Below are positions 35,201-45,436 of a DNA stretch of 64,000 nt, one piece after another. Source of the DNA: Turritopsis dohrnii. Its lineage: Eukaryota; Cnidaria; Hydrozoa; Anthoathecata; Oceaniidae. The notes beneath the pieces are model-generated. The model made no database searches, had not been told where the DNA came from, and saw nothing but the letters and a program-made list of their open reading frames with translations. Each line of letters begins with the position of its first letter. Position 1 is the first letter of the stretch. The stretch spans positions 868,001-932,000 of the forward strand of contig BQMF02000002.1 of NCBI GenBank assembly GCA_027922465.2. The letters are read 5' to 3'. The position numbers and the translations under genes were made by a program.

Positions 35201-35454
35201 ATGTCTGAGTTTTGTGCCAATAACGAAGCAGATACTTCACCATCTTTGCTACGGTTAAGCAGTGGACACGATGACCAGTTCCTTCTACAAAATTCAGCGA
35301 AATCATCAGCAACATCGCTTGGTAGGATAGCAATATTTGTTTGTATGTGGTCTTGGTATAGTCCAAAAGTGGATGAACTAAACTGAAGATCCTGTCGGTA
35401 TATTGCTCTTCCTTCCTCTGGATTTGTATTTTTATTTATTTCATCAGTTAACAT
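32283..35454 (-). CDS. DGLUCY: D-glutamate cyclase-like protein, DUF1445 intact, DUF4392 degenerate (gene A)
   Basis: Five exons: 35454-35198, 34510-34047, 33924-33436, 33198-33008 and 32378-32283, 498 aa with consistent phases. Joints are TTAG|GTAG, CTA|GTAAAA, CAAG|GTATC and GAG|GTAGTA. Residues 1-260 are a DUF1445 domain: GLYQDHIQTNIAILP, GCSFSFD near 121, HGAPIHIGRPEDIGI near 189, VPVFWACGVT near 223, HSPGCMFVTD near 248. This is the bacterial D-glutamate cyclase/hydro-lyase fold. From about 275 it follows the DUF4392 pattern (LLEEI, FTRAVLSLSKS, GDHGIG, LSCPLHDRY), but the GFP...EETDG loop, SIERP and SNWGG motifs kept in gene B are missing. Vertebrate DGLUCY is 616 aa and mitochondrial. 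The exon 3/4 intron matches gene B intron 1 in phase and place. A TTTTAG just before the ATG may be a 5'-UTR acceptor. Confidence 0.87.
32538..32740 (+). repeat. Tandem duplication, period 101 bp
   Basis: The block starting TTTTACGACCAATCCTTACT and ending TTGCAGCAAAATTAAAAT occurs twice, at 32541 and 32642. It lies in the last intron of gene A and is non-coding. Confidence 0.9.
34511..35197 (-). other. Intron 1 of gene A
   Basis: 687 bp with repeated TGTTCTTATTTT-type strings at about 34620-34680 and 34850. No coding sequence seen. Confidence 0.6.
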
Positions 35455-35651
35455 GATTGTGTTTGCTAAAACTAAAGTAGATTGGTAGAGAATGTATCAT
35501 ATCTACCATGCTCATAAAGTCAAACATTTGACCACAACTTCATGTCTTTATCAACTGTAATTTTAGCTGGTTGCATCATGATTCTGTGGATCATTGAAAC
35601 TGTCCATCTATCATGAAAGATACAGCTTCAAAACAATGACTCTTAAAATTA

Positions 35652-36532
35652 CCGTAAAACGGGGTAACTTCGGAACGCGGGGTAACTTCGGAAACAAACA
35701 AAAAACGGCTGTAACTTCACGAAAAATTAATGTTTTTCCATACTTTTTTCGTTTTTAGCTCCGTCGTGATGTCTTCTCTGGTTTACCACAAGAAAGATGT
35801 AGAATCTTTATTTAATGAAGAAGAAAATGAAGAAAAACAGACATTTTTCAGTATACGTCACTTGAAGCCGTTTTTCACAATATTTAAAGTGATGACATTG
35901 TAATTATTTTTTATAACATTTAAGTAGAATAATTGGATGTATCTTATTTTTTTGTTTTATGTGAAATAAGCTTTTCTTCCTCCAGTTATTTGGTTTTCAA
36001 TTAGCTCTTGATTTCCGCCGTAAAAGGCCACCCATTCCGCCATTCAGGATAGCTTCTTACAATTAGCCATAAACCGAAGTGAATCAGCTGATAACGGTAT
36101 GTTCAGCTGCAATTGTCGATAATTAATAATGACTCCCATGCGTACTACTAGGACATACATCACAATCATACTACAAATTACAGTGCATTAAAGAATTAAT
36201 TACTTTTCACACTATTAAATCGGCTGTCATAAAATTTTTAACAATAATTTTGATTTAGTCGGCTCTTTATAGTAGTTGTTTTTGTTATTGAATCGGCACT
36301 GCTTAAAGGTAAATGGTAGACGTTCGAAGTTTCCCCATCTCGTAATTTTCAAATTTCGATGTTTATGTGATGATATCTTTACCGTTTCTTCATTGATAAT
36401 TTTGAACTTTGGGTATCTAAAAGATAACAATACAAGTGCTTTACTCAGTAAGTTTTATTATTATTAGACTCCTAATTGTTAAGTTATTATAAGAAAAGTT
36501 GAAAAATCGTCCGAAGTTACCCCGTTTTACGG
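35652..36532. mobile_element. TIR element with CCGTAAAACGGGGTAACTTC ends
   Basis: CCGTAAAACGGGGTAACTTC (then GG) at 35652 is repeated inverted at 36532, bounding 881 bp. An extra CGGGGTAACTTCGGA copy follows the left end. Internal frames are short on both strands and show no transposase. It lies about 200 bp upstream of the gene A start codon, so it may touch that gene's promoter. Confidence 0.75.
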
Positions 36533-36777
36533 CACCTATACCATATTAGCTATTTTGAATACTGTAAGTATGACCAATTGATGTGTCAGATAAAATTCGA
36601 AAAATTTCAATTTTACTAATCTCCAAACAGTCAAAACTTTAAACCTGAGGCTTTCATCTTTCATTTGATGTACCTTAAGGGGATTTATTTTTGTGTGGAC
36701 TAATTTTTGCGAGCCATGGTTTGAGAGCGTTTTGCGTGGATTAATTTTTGCAAGTCAGAGCTTCTCAAGGAAAATGT

Positions 36778-37218
36778 TGTGGGTTTACCGCGCAACGGTC
36801 TGATTTAAGCAAGTCATGTGTTGTTTGCAACATGTATTGACGAAGTTCAAACTACAATAGTTGACAATAATAAACTTGATACATAAATAAACAAGAATTG
36901 ACAATAATGAATACACAAAGAAGAGAAGAGCTTACCAGCATACACACAACATAAGCTTGACTGATATGAAACAAGACTATGACACAGAGATACTACTATA
37001 ACTAATTAAGAAAGTAAATGAACCATGACAATGAAACCTATTATAAAAATCATAATGACTTCACACTTAAACAATGGAACATAACTTGACAATGACAATA
37101 GAGTGTTACCTACATATAACACAGAACATGACAAAGGAACAAAGTGGACACTGAAAAGTTGACAGAAGACAAATCAAATTCTTATTTGTTATATAACATA
37201 TAGAACATTCACATTACA
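36778..37218 (-). repeat. 3' LTR of the young BEL element
   Basis: 441 bp, TGTGGGTTTACC...CATTACA on the plus strand. Differs from the other LTR at two positions by eye. A purine-rich tract (GCTGGGGAA on the minus strand) abuts it on the inner side. Confidence 0.95.
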
Positions 37219-37335
37219 TTCCCCAGCATGAGAAATAAAATTTGTTTGTCTTAACGTTTATATATTCAGAAGCATTCGTATCCATTGATCGTGTACCGTT
37301 GATTTCGAATTCGTCCATTTAACGACTATATTCAC

Positions 37336-38379
37336 TTAAATTCGCTCGTCCACCAAATTCGCAATCCGTCCAAGTTCTGATGTAATATCGATTTCGTCAG
37401 CAGGCTTGATCATGACTATCGAACGAATGGATCGATTCGTATACCGAAATTTTTCTTCATTATGATTTCGAAATTTTATCTTCGCCTTTCTTATCAAACC
37501 ATCCGAACTAATTTCAACAGCTTCAATCATGCCATATTGATACGTTTTAGCAATCGAACTGTCTTGCTTGAGAAAAAGTATGACATCCCCTTTCTTCACT
37601 TCTTCATCGGAACTAAACCATTTATTTTGATGCATCATTTTAGGAACGTGTGTTTGTAACCAATTTTCAAACCAACTGACGTATATACGCTCATTTTCTC
37701 TCAGAATCTTCTGTGGATTTTCAACAATCAACATACTTCCAACAGGACTTCTATCATTGTTTCTACCATATTTCAATCGATTTGGAGTGAGTAGATCCAT
37801 CATTTCGAAATCCGACGTAACATTTCCCAAAGCAAGTGGCATATCATTAATGGCATTAGCGATCTGAGCCACCACTGTTTCCCACTGGAGCAAGGATAAT
37901 CTTTCGTTTGACACAGTTTTCTTCAACGATTCATTTACATGCTTGATTCGTCTTTCTACTTTACCGTGCATATTGTGCCCTCCAACAGGACATAAGCTAA
38001 ACTGAACATTTGTATTAACATGAAGTTGATTGTTAATATCTTTGAAGGACAATTGCATTTCCTTACAAGCCTTAACCAACTGGCTACCCTCATCGCAAAG
38101 CAATCGTTTTGGATAACCATTGTCACATGCAAATCTGACAAAAGCTTGGATAAAAGCAGGAGTGCTGTACTCATCCATGATCTTTATACAGGTAGCTGAT
38201 GTAGTGCAACAGCAAAAGACTACAAGCCATATCTTGATGGTGGTGCGTTTCTGATGTGATGAATAAGCTTTATATGGTCCAGATAAGTCCACTTGCGAGA
38301 TGTAAAATGCTGGTGCGACTTTAAGATTATATTGAGAAACTGGACCCATAGCTACATCTATGGTCTTCTTTATGAGATA
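37336..38379 (-). CDS. BEL integrase core and C-terminus, in frame after the TGA
   Basis: 347 codons continue the Gag-Pol frame directly after the TGA at 38380-38382. The DDE core is complete: D in ISQVDLSGPYKAY, D in LLCDEGSQLV and E in NMHGKVERRIKHV. The C-terminal part carries a basic DUF5641-like tail. This enzyme inserts the cDNA copy. Its zinc-binding N-terminus lies in the preceding block, so the TGA splits the integrase domain. Internal ATGs exist (first at 38349), but a separate start is not expected for this family. Confidence 0.9.
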   Translation of the reverse strand, partial: YLIKKTIDVAMGPVSQYNLKVAPAFYISQVDLSGPYKAYSSHQKRTTIKIWLVVFCCCTTSATCIKIMDEYSTPAFIQAFVRFACDNGYPKRLLCDEGSQLVKACKEMQLSFKDINNQLHVNTNVQFSLCPVGGHNMHGKVERRIKHVNESLKKTVSNERLSLLQWETVVAQIANAINDMPLALGNVTSDFEMMDLLTPNRLKYGRNNDRSPVGSMLIVENPQKILRENERIYVSWFENWLQTHVPKMMHQNKWFSSDEEVKKGDVILFLKQDSSIAKTYQYGMIEAVEISSDGLIRKAKIKFRNHNEEKFRYTNRSIRSIVMIKPADEIDITSELGRIANLVDERI

Positions 38380-41300
38380 TCAGCATCTTTGACATGACTT
38401 TCTTACCATCTTAACAATTGATCTTCCTTCTATAATGAAAGCTCTTTTGAGTACATATCTCAATGTTGTCTCAATGCCAGAGTGACGGGCAACAGGATCA
38501 TTCCAGTGCACATCGTTGACTATGCTGAAAGCAACCGGTGAATCTTTATCGACAAGCGGGACACAGAATGTTGTTGATGCTAGATCTTTCATAGCTGCTG
38601 TGAATTTTCCTGCAACAGATATATTTTCTGACGGTAAAATTCTGCCAGTGTAGACAAGGGTACCATCTTTTATCTCCGAGATTCTTTCATATTTCTTTTT
38701 GGGTAGAAAATGTTGAATTTCAAGTGTACATTTCTTGAAGAAATATCGTTCACCATCTTTAATGTCGATTTCTGAGAGTGTGGTACTCAATGATGCGCTT
38801 GAAGCGATAGATGACTTTTTCTTAAAAGATCTGATAAACTTCAAAACATAACCCATGATTCTACATACTTTACTGAAACTGTGTTTGTTTGGATCCACAA
38901 GATACTTGGATAATTCATATCTCTTCTTGATGCTGCTTTTAGAATCCTCTTTGATAATAGATGTAAAGATTTCAACTTTATTGAGAGGAATCTCTTTACG
39001 TACTTCATGCAACTCTTTCTCACTGACTTTTAGGTCTGTGATTCTGACGATTGGGAAATTAGATAAATCTTGTCTCATCCAATCAAACCCATTAACCCAT
39101 ATTGATGATTGATTGACGTCTGCAACATTAGCACCTCTACGAGTTCCAAGGTCGGCTATCATATCTTTCGAATGCACATAGAACCATTGCTCAGGATTCG
39201 TAAACCTTCGAATTTCGATTACTCTATTTCTGACCCATTGTTTCAACGGTCTCTCTTCGTTGATTATCCAGTGGAGTGCAACTTGACTATCACTTAACTT
39301 TATCGATGATTTGTGCCATTTACTGAATGAGCGTCGTACAACCTCACCAGTATGTGCGTTCAGCAATGCTGCATATAACTCTGCTCGCGGCTGTGACATG
39401 TTAGAAGGGATGATTCTTGATCTTGATAGAACTAACTGACATGAATACTCTCCATTCCTTCTTTTAATTCTTGCATAAATAGCAACACAAGCAAGTGACT
39501 GGCTTGCGTCTGCAGTATCGATTGTATCTATTTCAAGGCTAACAGCATCTTCGGGAACGATAGCTCGATGATATTGAATACTGTTTATCTCATTTATCAT
39601 TTCGAAGTTTGATATCCAAATTGCACGAAGATCATCTGGGATCACGTCATCCCACTGCAAGTTACGATGAACCAGTTCTTGAAGGTCTAACTTCATGGAT
39701 GCTGTAATCGGAGTGACCTTACCAGTGAGATCAAATATTTCAGCGACTCTGGATATGCAGTGGCGTCTTGTTAATCTTGACGGAATGATATTAACTGCGT
39801 CATCTCGTTTCTTTCCTCTTCGTTTCTTGGAGAAGTTTAAATCACATACGTTGAGTGAAAGCAAGTCTTCTTTTGTATGCCATTTCATGCCTGCAATCCC
39901 AATGGTGGTACCATCATCACTTAGAAAATCTGGTGGATCATTTCCTGAAAAACATACACCTTTCAGATGAAATCCTCCTCTATTCATCACAATTTCCAGT
40001 TGATCTGCTCGGAGATTGGCAAGTGTCGTAGATGATTCCCCAGTGATGCAGTCATCCACGTAAACATCATTATGAATAATGTCGTTGATTTCTGGAAATT
40101 CTTCGGCAGATAATTTGGCAACCTGTCTCAGACCATGCTCAGCCTGATTTCCACTTGGCTTTACACCATATATTAGGGTCTTGATAATCTTTTCCTCAGG
40201 AATTTTGGTCGGATCCAAATTTTCTTCCCAAATGTAACGTTGAAAACACCAATCTTTCGGTTCTAATTTGATTGTGTTATACATCTTTCTAATATCTGTA
40301 TGAATAGCAACTTTCCATACTGTCCATCTGATAAGAACTTCTTGAAGACGGTTGAGATTGTTCCTGCCTTTGGCCAAGATATCATTCAAGCTGTAACCAG
40401 AAGGTGTTATCTGAGATGCATCGAAGACAATGCGGCAAGGTGTACTGATCGAGCTGGGTTTCCAGACAGCCCTCCAAGGTATGTAATTCTGGATCTGGTG
40501 CTGCTTCAGTCGTTCTTGAATTTCCTGTGGAAGATTTCGTACATAATCCACAAATCCAAGTGCTTGCATTTTAGATTCTGATTCCAGGATGTCAAATTTG
40601 TCTTTCTGATTGATAGGGTTATTAAGCTTTCTAAGTTGCTGGTTGTATATTTTCATTGCCATAGATTTATTTGGGGCTAATCTTGTTAACGGGTTTTGAA
40701 TAAATGGAAGAGTAGCATATGTGATGCAGCTTTCAAGATCGATTTTGATGGATGCATCTATGATGGACTGTTCTGCTTCCTCTTTGATACTTACAGCCTC
40801 AATCTGCATATGATTCTTACAATCTTTACATTCTCTGCACGCTACACAACGATATGATATCTCGCTTCCTATCTCTTCCACTTGATCAAAGGACTTCTGT
40901 GCTCTTAGTAGGTATCCACCAGAATCAGTATCGCTGAATGGAGTGTCAAAATCTTTATTGCCATAGACATGACTTTTGTAGCCCAGCACAGGTAGACTGA
41001 AGCGACTGATTTCATTTCGATTTGAAAGGTAATTTGTGAAAAACATTTCGTTTGATTGATTATGGATAGCTGTAAAGACTTGATGTGGTCCTCCAACAAC
41101 ACCAGTTGTTCCATCTGTACTACAAAACATGGATTGATATATTGCTAATCCAGAAGGTAATTGAAAGACCTGTTTAGGATAATATCTGAGATACTTTATA
41201 CCAATCATGATGTCAATATCACCTCCAACAGTTTTGGGCAATCTTGGTAATTTACTTCTCTCAGGACCTGCAGCTTTATGAATATCTTTCTCGACTTCCT

Positions 41301-43452
41301 GCAATGGATATATTGGAAATGGTGCCGCAATCTTGTCTAGACAGATTGCCGATAAGATAGCTGTTTTCTGATCAGATAGTGGTAATTTGATTTGATATAA
41401 TCCATAATTTGACTTCGCTACGATATCGCCTACTCCCCCTACTTTGATAACCCCAGCATATTCATTTACTGCACGGGCATTCAGTCGTTTAACTGCATTG
41501 TGGGTGATAACGCAATCACTGCAACCATTGTCATAAAAGATATTGAAGATTTGACCATCGACTTTAATTGATTGTAGTAAGTAGATACCATTATCTGTAA
41601 TAACATCTGATTCAGAAGGTTGAATTGATCGTTGAACTTGACATGGTGTACTGTTACTGTGAAATGATAATCGAACATTTCTACTGAAATCTGGAAGATC
41701 TGCATTTCGTGATATACATCTGCTTTTGAATTTCTCCAGTACAGCAAGATTTTCTTCCATATCTTTATGCTCTTCGCATACTAGAACATGTTTCTTTGCC
41801 AGGAATCGCTGATGTGAAGGATGAGGACAGATAAAATCGTGTTGGCATTTTCCTTCTTTATGTCTTCCCTTGCTCCCATCAGCACCTGGAAAAAGACACT
41901 GTACGCAGTATCCCTTGTTTCGAAGAATTGAAAATCTCTGGGCAGGGGTCTTACTAACAAATGATTGACAGGTAAAATATTGGATCATCTTTGAGCCTCT
42001 TGGCCCAACTGTTGAGACATGATTACTTTGTGATTCTTCACCACCACACAAAGAACATAATAAAGGTCCATTACTTGATACAGAATCTCTAGGAAAGGAA
42101 TCAGAATAATATGAGTGATTGTACCTTCTGTTACTTCTTTCTTTGTTGCCATCATCAGGTTTGCTACCATCAGCAAATTTTGGTACTTGAAGATGAATTC
42201 TTTGTTGATTAACTTTAATTTCCTTTTCAAGATATGCTATAAGCTTACACCATAAAAGCTGCTCGGTTGGTTCGTGATCACATAACTGTTCAAACCATTT
42301 TGTGACTCGATCATTTCCCATCAATCTATAGATTCTTTCCATAGCATCGCTATAGAACAGTTGTTTTTCAATTCTGTGCTTCTTCGCTAGCAGTAACAGA
42401 TCTTTCATGACATTAATGATTCGACTAATTCCTGCAACCAATTTTTCTGGATCTTTCATCTTTCCCAAGGATTCCAATTTGTCTACGTATTGTAATTTCC
42501 TTGACAATAAGATTTTTGTATTACCATATGTTGCTTTCAATCGTCTCCAAATCTCGTCAATGTCAACTACACCCTTTACTAAAGATATAGCAGGCTCAGT
42601 AAGATAATTATTGATTAACAGATCTGGTAAAACACGTTTCGGGGTGGTTCGTAGGTGTAACTTCTCAAATTCTGATTGAAATGTATAAATGTCGAGGGAA
42701 CAATCGTATCCAGAGAACTTGCAAAGTTTAATATTCAGACGACTTTCATTCAAAAGTTCTTGTTTACTTAATTCTCTTTTTGACACTTCTGATCTTAAGG
42801 ATGAGACAAACATGGACTTCAGAGAAGTAAGACTCTCATACCGTATTCCAAGTTCATCCACTTGCTTATTCAAATCATTACTTGTGACTGGAACCTTTAA
42901 TACTTCTTGATACTTCTCTCCAACTTTCTGCATTGTCTTTAAATCTGTTGGTAACTGCTCATTCCATTTGATTATTTCTTTATCTGCTATAAGAGTAACA
43001 TCTTTACTGAAGCTGGTCTCCAATTCCGTAATCATAGCTTTTATTTCAGTCATCTGAAATGCCATAACCTTTTCGTGACAGTTCACCATTTCCCTTTGAG
43101 CAACAACTTCATGCAGCTTTGATTTTGATTTCCGATCTTTAATTGACTTTATGTATTCTTTGATTTGAGACATCATATTGTCATACCTTGATTTGTATTG
43201 ATCATTATATTCTTCACCAAGATGATGTTGTAATTGATAATTCTTGCTCCTCAGAGCTGTTCTGAACTCCTCCATACGCATTATGTACGCATTTGCATCA
43301 CTTTCATCAACCCCAGAATTCTCATCAATGAAGTCAGTGATATCCTCAACAAGGACGGCTTCATCCACTTTGAGCTGCTGAATGATGTCCATTTTGATTG
43401 ATTTGTTGATGTTTGAGTAATCGTTTGACTTGATACAGATTCCACCAAACAA
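38380..43452 (-). CDS. BEL Gag-Pol polyprotein up to an in-frame TGA
   Basis: 1690 codons. Order: N-terminal Gag (DUF1759-like, about 240-430), Cys/His-rich segment (CSLCGG...CVQCLF, about 465-560), aspartic protease around FYDNGCSDCVITH (about 630), reverse transcriptase with VFDASQ, AIHTDIRKMYN and catalytic YVDDC near 1130, RNase H around TIDTADASQS near 1310, and the integrase zinc-binding region HW...ARHSGIE...CQRC at the end. Family proteases usually show D-S/T-G, so the DNG is unusual. The frame stops at TGA 38380-38382 just after CQRC. The start may be the internal M at about residue 21. Confidence 0.93.
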   Translation of the reverse strand: MFGGICIKSNDYSNINKSIKMDIIQQLKVDEAVLVEDITDFIDENSGVDESDANAYIMRMEEFRTALRSKNYQLQHHLGEEYNDQYKSRYDNMMSQIKEYIKSIKDRKSKSKLHEVVAQREMVNCHEKVMAFQMTEIKAMITELETSFSKDVTLIADKEIIKWNEQLPTDLKTMQKVGEKYQEVLKVPVTSNDLNKQVDELGIRYESLTSLKSMFVSSLRSEVSKRELSKQELLNESRLNIKLCKFSGYDCSLDIYTFQSEFEKLHLRTTPKRVLPDLLINNYLTEPAISLVKGVVDIDEIWRRLKATYGNTKILLSRKLQYVDKLESLGKMKDPEKLVAGISRIINVMKDLLLLAKKHRIEKQLFYSDAMERIYRLMGNDRVTKWFEQLCDHEPTEQLLWCKLIAYLEKEIKVNQQRIHLQVPKFADGSKPDDGNKERSNRRYNHSYYSDSFPRDSVSSNGPLLCSLCGGEESQSNHVSTVGPRGSKMIQYFTCQSFVSKTPAQRFSILRNKGYCVQCLFPGADGSKGRHKEGKCQHDFICPHPSHQRFLAKKHVLVCEEHKDMEENLAVLEKFKSRCISRNADLPDFSRNVRLSFHSNSTPCQVQRSIQPSESDVITDNGIYLLQSIKVDGQIFNIFYDNGCSDCVITHNAVKRLNARAVNEYAGVIKVGGVGDIVAKSNYGLYQIKLPLSDQKTAILSAICLDKIAAPFPIYPLQEVEKDIHKAAGPERSKLPRLPKTVGGDIDIMIGIKYLRYYPKQVFQLPSGLAIYQSMFCSTDGTTGVVGGPHQVFTAIHNQSNEMFFTNYLSNRNEISRFSLPVLGYKSHVYGNKDFDTPFSDTDSGGYLLRAQKSFDQVEEIGSEISYRCVACRECKDCKNHMQIEAVSIKEEAEQSIIDASIKIDLESCITYATLPFIQNPLTRLAPNKSMAMKIYNQQLRKLNNPINQKDKFDILESESKMQALGFVDYVRNLPQEIQERLKQHQIQNYIPWRAVWKPSSISTPCRIVFDASQITPSGYSLNDILAKGRNNLNRLQEVLIRWTVWKVAIHTDIRKMYNTIKLEPKDWCFQRYIWEENLDPTKIPEEKIIKTLIYGVKPSGNQAEHGLRQVAKLSAEEFPEINDIIHNDVYVDDCITGESSTTLANLRADQLEIVMNRGGFHLKGVCFSGNDPPDFLSDDGTTIGIAGMKWHTKEDLLSLNVCDLNFSKKRRGKKRDDAVNIIPSRLTRRHCISRVAEIFDLTGKVTPITASMKLDLQELVHRNLQWDDVIPDDLRAIWISNFEMINEINSIQYHRAIVPEDAVSLEIDTIDTADASQSLACVAIYARIKRRNGEYSCQLVLSRSRIIPSNMSQPRAELYAALLNAHTGEVVRRSFSKWHKSSIKLSDSQVALHWIINEERPLKQWVRNRVIEIRRFTNPEQWFYVHSKDMIADLGTRRGANVADVNQSSIWVNGFDWMRQDLSNFPIVRITDLKVSEKELHEVRKEIPLNKVEIFTSIIKEDSKSSIKKRYELSKYLVDPNKHSFSKVCRIMGYVLKFIRSFKKKSSIASSASLSTTLSEIDIKDGERYFFKKCTLEIQHFLPKKKYERISEIKDGTLVYTGRILPSENISVAGKFTAAMKDLASTTFCVPLVDKDSPVAFSIVNDVHWNDPVARHSGIETTLRYVLKRAFIIEGRSIVKMVRKSCQRC

Positions 43453-43559
43453 ATCTCCCCAGTTGAGTGAAACTTTTGATAATTGACACGCCCTTTTATC
43501 CTCAAACTTCTATTCATGAAGTAGGACAGTGACTTTTGTTGAATTTATTGCTGTTTGAA

Positions 43560-44000
43560 TGTGGGTTTACCGCGCAACGGTCTGATTTAAGCAAGTCATG
43601 TGTTGTTTGCAACATGTATTGACGAAGTTCAAACTACAATAGTTGACAATAATAAACTTGATACATAAATAAACAAGAATTGACAATAATGAATACACAA
43701 AGAAGAGAAGAGCTTACCAGCATACACACAACATAAGCTTGACTGATATGAAACAAGACTATGACACAGAGATACTACTATAACTAATTAAGAAAGTAAA
43801 TGAACCATGACAATGAAACCTATTATAAAAATCATAATGACTTCACACTTAAACAATGGAACATAACTTGACAATGACAATAGAGTGTTACCTACATATA
43901 ACACAGAACATGACAAAGGAACAAAGTGGACATTGAAAAGTTGACAGAAGACAAATCAAATTCTTATTTGTTATAAAACATATAGAACATTCACATTACA
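43560..44000 (-). repeat. 5' LTR of the young BEL element
   Basis: 441 bp, same termini as 36778-37218. For the minus-strand element this copy should hold the promoter. No primer-binding site was assigned. Confidence 0.95.
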
Positions 44001-44005
44001 AATGT

Positions 44006-45230
44006 TTGGATTTATTTTTGCAAATGTGAACAAAGTGCAATGTGTGTATTTTATAATATATATAGCTTATTAGAAATAGCAGCGAAAATCACCATTTTCA
44101 TGCCTGCCGCATTGCAAAACCAATGGGTGCTTGATAAGTACAAGGAAATAGTTAATACACGAATGGTACACAGAGTCAAAAAATCAGCAAATAAAATCAT
44201 TGAAACTAGATCATAACCTCATCGATAGAATCTGGGTGCGGGTGGGAAAACTATACTTCATATCCCCTAAGGATAACTTTCGTCTTGATTTATATCAGAG
44301 TCTAATCTGCCCTCTAGGTTCTCCTTCTTTTTTTTTAATTTATTTCGCTTTAAAAACTTCACTTAAAAAATCACTCTTGTATAGAAGGGAGGGTCACAGG
44401 TTTAACCCACTGAAATAAAAAAGCTCCCAGGGTTGCCCTTTTCCTAAAAAAGTGCCCTTTGGATGTTCATAATGTGTGCCCTTTTTCCTTCTGCCGGACG
44501 CTGCTCGTCCATTCTAGATGAGATCCTGCATATCTACTCCACTTTTTTGACTGACCCTGAATACGTCTACAAACTATCCAGTGCATATAGTTTTTTGTGA
44601 CCACATTATTGCCAGCTCAGTATCATGTGCTAGATTTCTTGTGCTCCGCATTTTCTGCTTTACCTGAGGAACGTCGAAAATTTTGCTTGTCAGGATGTCA
44701 GTGTGAAATAAAAAAACATTTTTACATCTTTAAAAGCCAATATAGTTCACATTTTCTAATTATTTTATTTTATCAATTTTTAGGAAAGTGATTTTTATTA
44801 ATTATTATTAATGTTTAAGTTTCATATTCAATACACTACGCTTTAAACACTTTAACATTTTACACCCAAACCCCCTTGTCATGTAATCATCTTCGTTGGG
44901 AGAGAATTGCCGCGTTTTTGTTTTTCTACACCCACGAAATTTCACTGAGACCGTCCTAAGCAGTTTGATAGTTAGCTATAAGTTAGATAATTTTACCTAG
45001 TTAGTTTCGCCTCTGTTGTCTGATAATAATGAATAAAGACAAGCTTTATTTCATCGAAACTACACCTTTGAATCTTCAATGTTCTGCAAAATACATAGAA
45101 CAAGAGAACATGGGCACTTTCGTTTTCCCAAATATGGTTGTTATTTTTAAAACAACATAATTATTTATGTTCATTGCAATTGTCAGTTCAAACGCTTAAT
45201 CATTTTTAAAATTAAGTTATTACTTGAACG
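44006..45230. other. Upstream flank of the bZIP gene
   Basis: AT-rich, non-coding. TGCCCTTT-type strings recur at about 44433-44490. No gene or element boundaries seen. Confidence 0.4.
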
Positions 45231-45234
45231 ACAG

Positions 45235-45262
45235 TGACGTTTATAAAACGTAAGTATAAAAG
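45235..45262 (+). promoter_or_regulatory. CRE-like half-site and TATA box of the bZIP gene
   Basis: TGACGT at 45235-45240 lies 15 bp before TATAAAAG at 45255-45262. A start site about 25-30 bp downstream would give a ~150-nt leader to the ATG at 45437. TGACGT is the core bound by ATF/CREB and related bZIP dimers, so self-regulation is possible but only inferred. Confidence 0.45.
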
Positions 45263-45436
45263 CTCCGTTATATTCATTGATTACAGAATTTATATTTATA
45301 AAGATTAAGCCACGCTTTTTTAGTTTTACCGCGTGCAGAAGATACAGAATTTTGCAGTAGCGAACAAGAAAAAGAAGCTCCAACATAAAAATTTTAGATC
45401 AACCTTAGAACCTAATAAAATTAGCTTCTGCAAATA

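Larger units (their letters stand above)
36778..44000 (-). mobile_element. BEL/Pao LTR retrotransposon, full length and recent
   Basis: 7223 bp with 441-bp LTRs and the 5-bp target duplication AATGT at 36773-36777 and 44001-44005. Gag-protease-RT-RNase H-integrase are read in one minus-strand frame, broken by a single TGA. Two LTR differences in 441 bp imply recent insertion. The insertion site lies about 1.3 kb upstream of gene A, in sequence with no gene. Confidence 0.95.
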
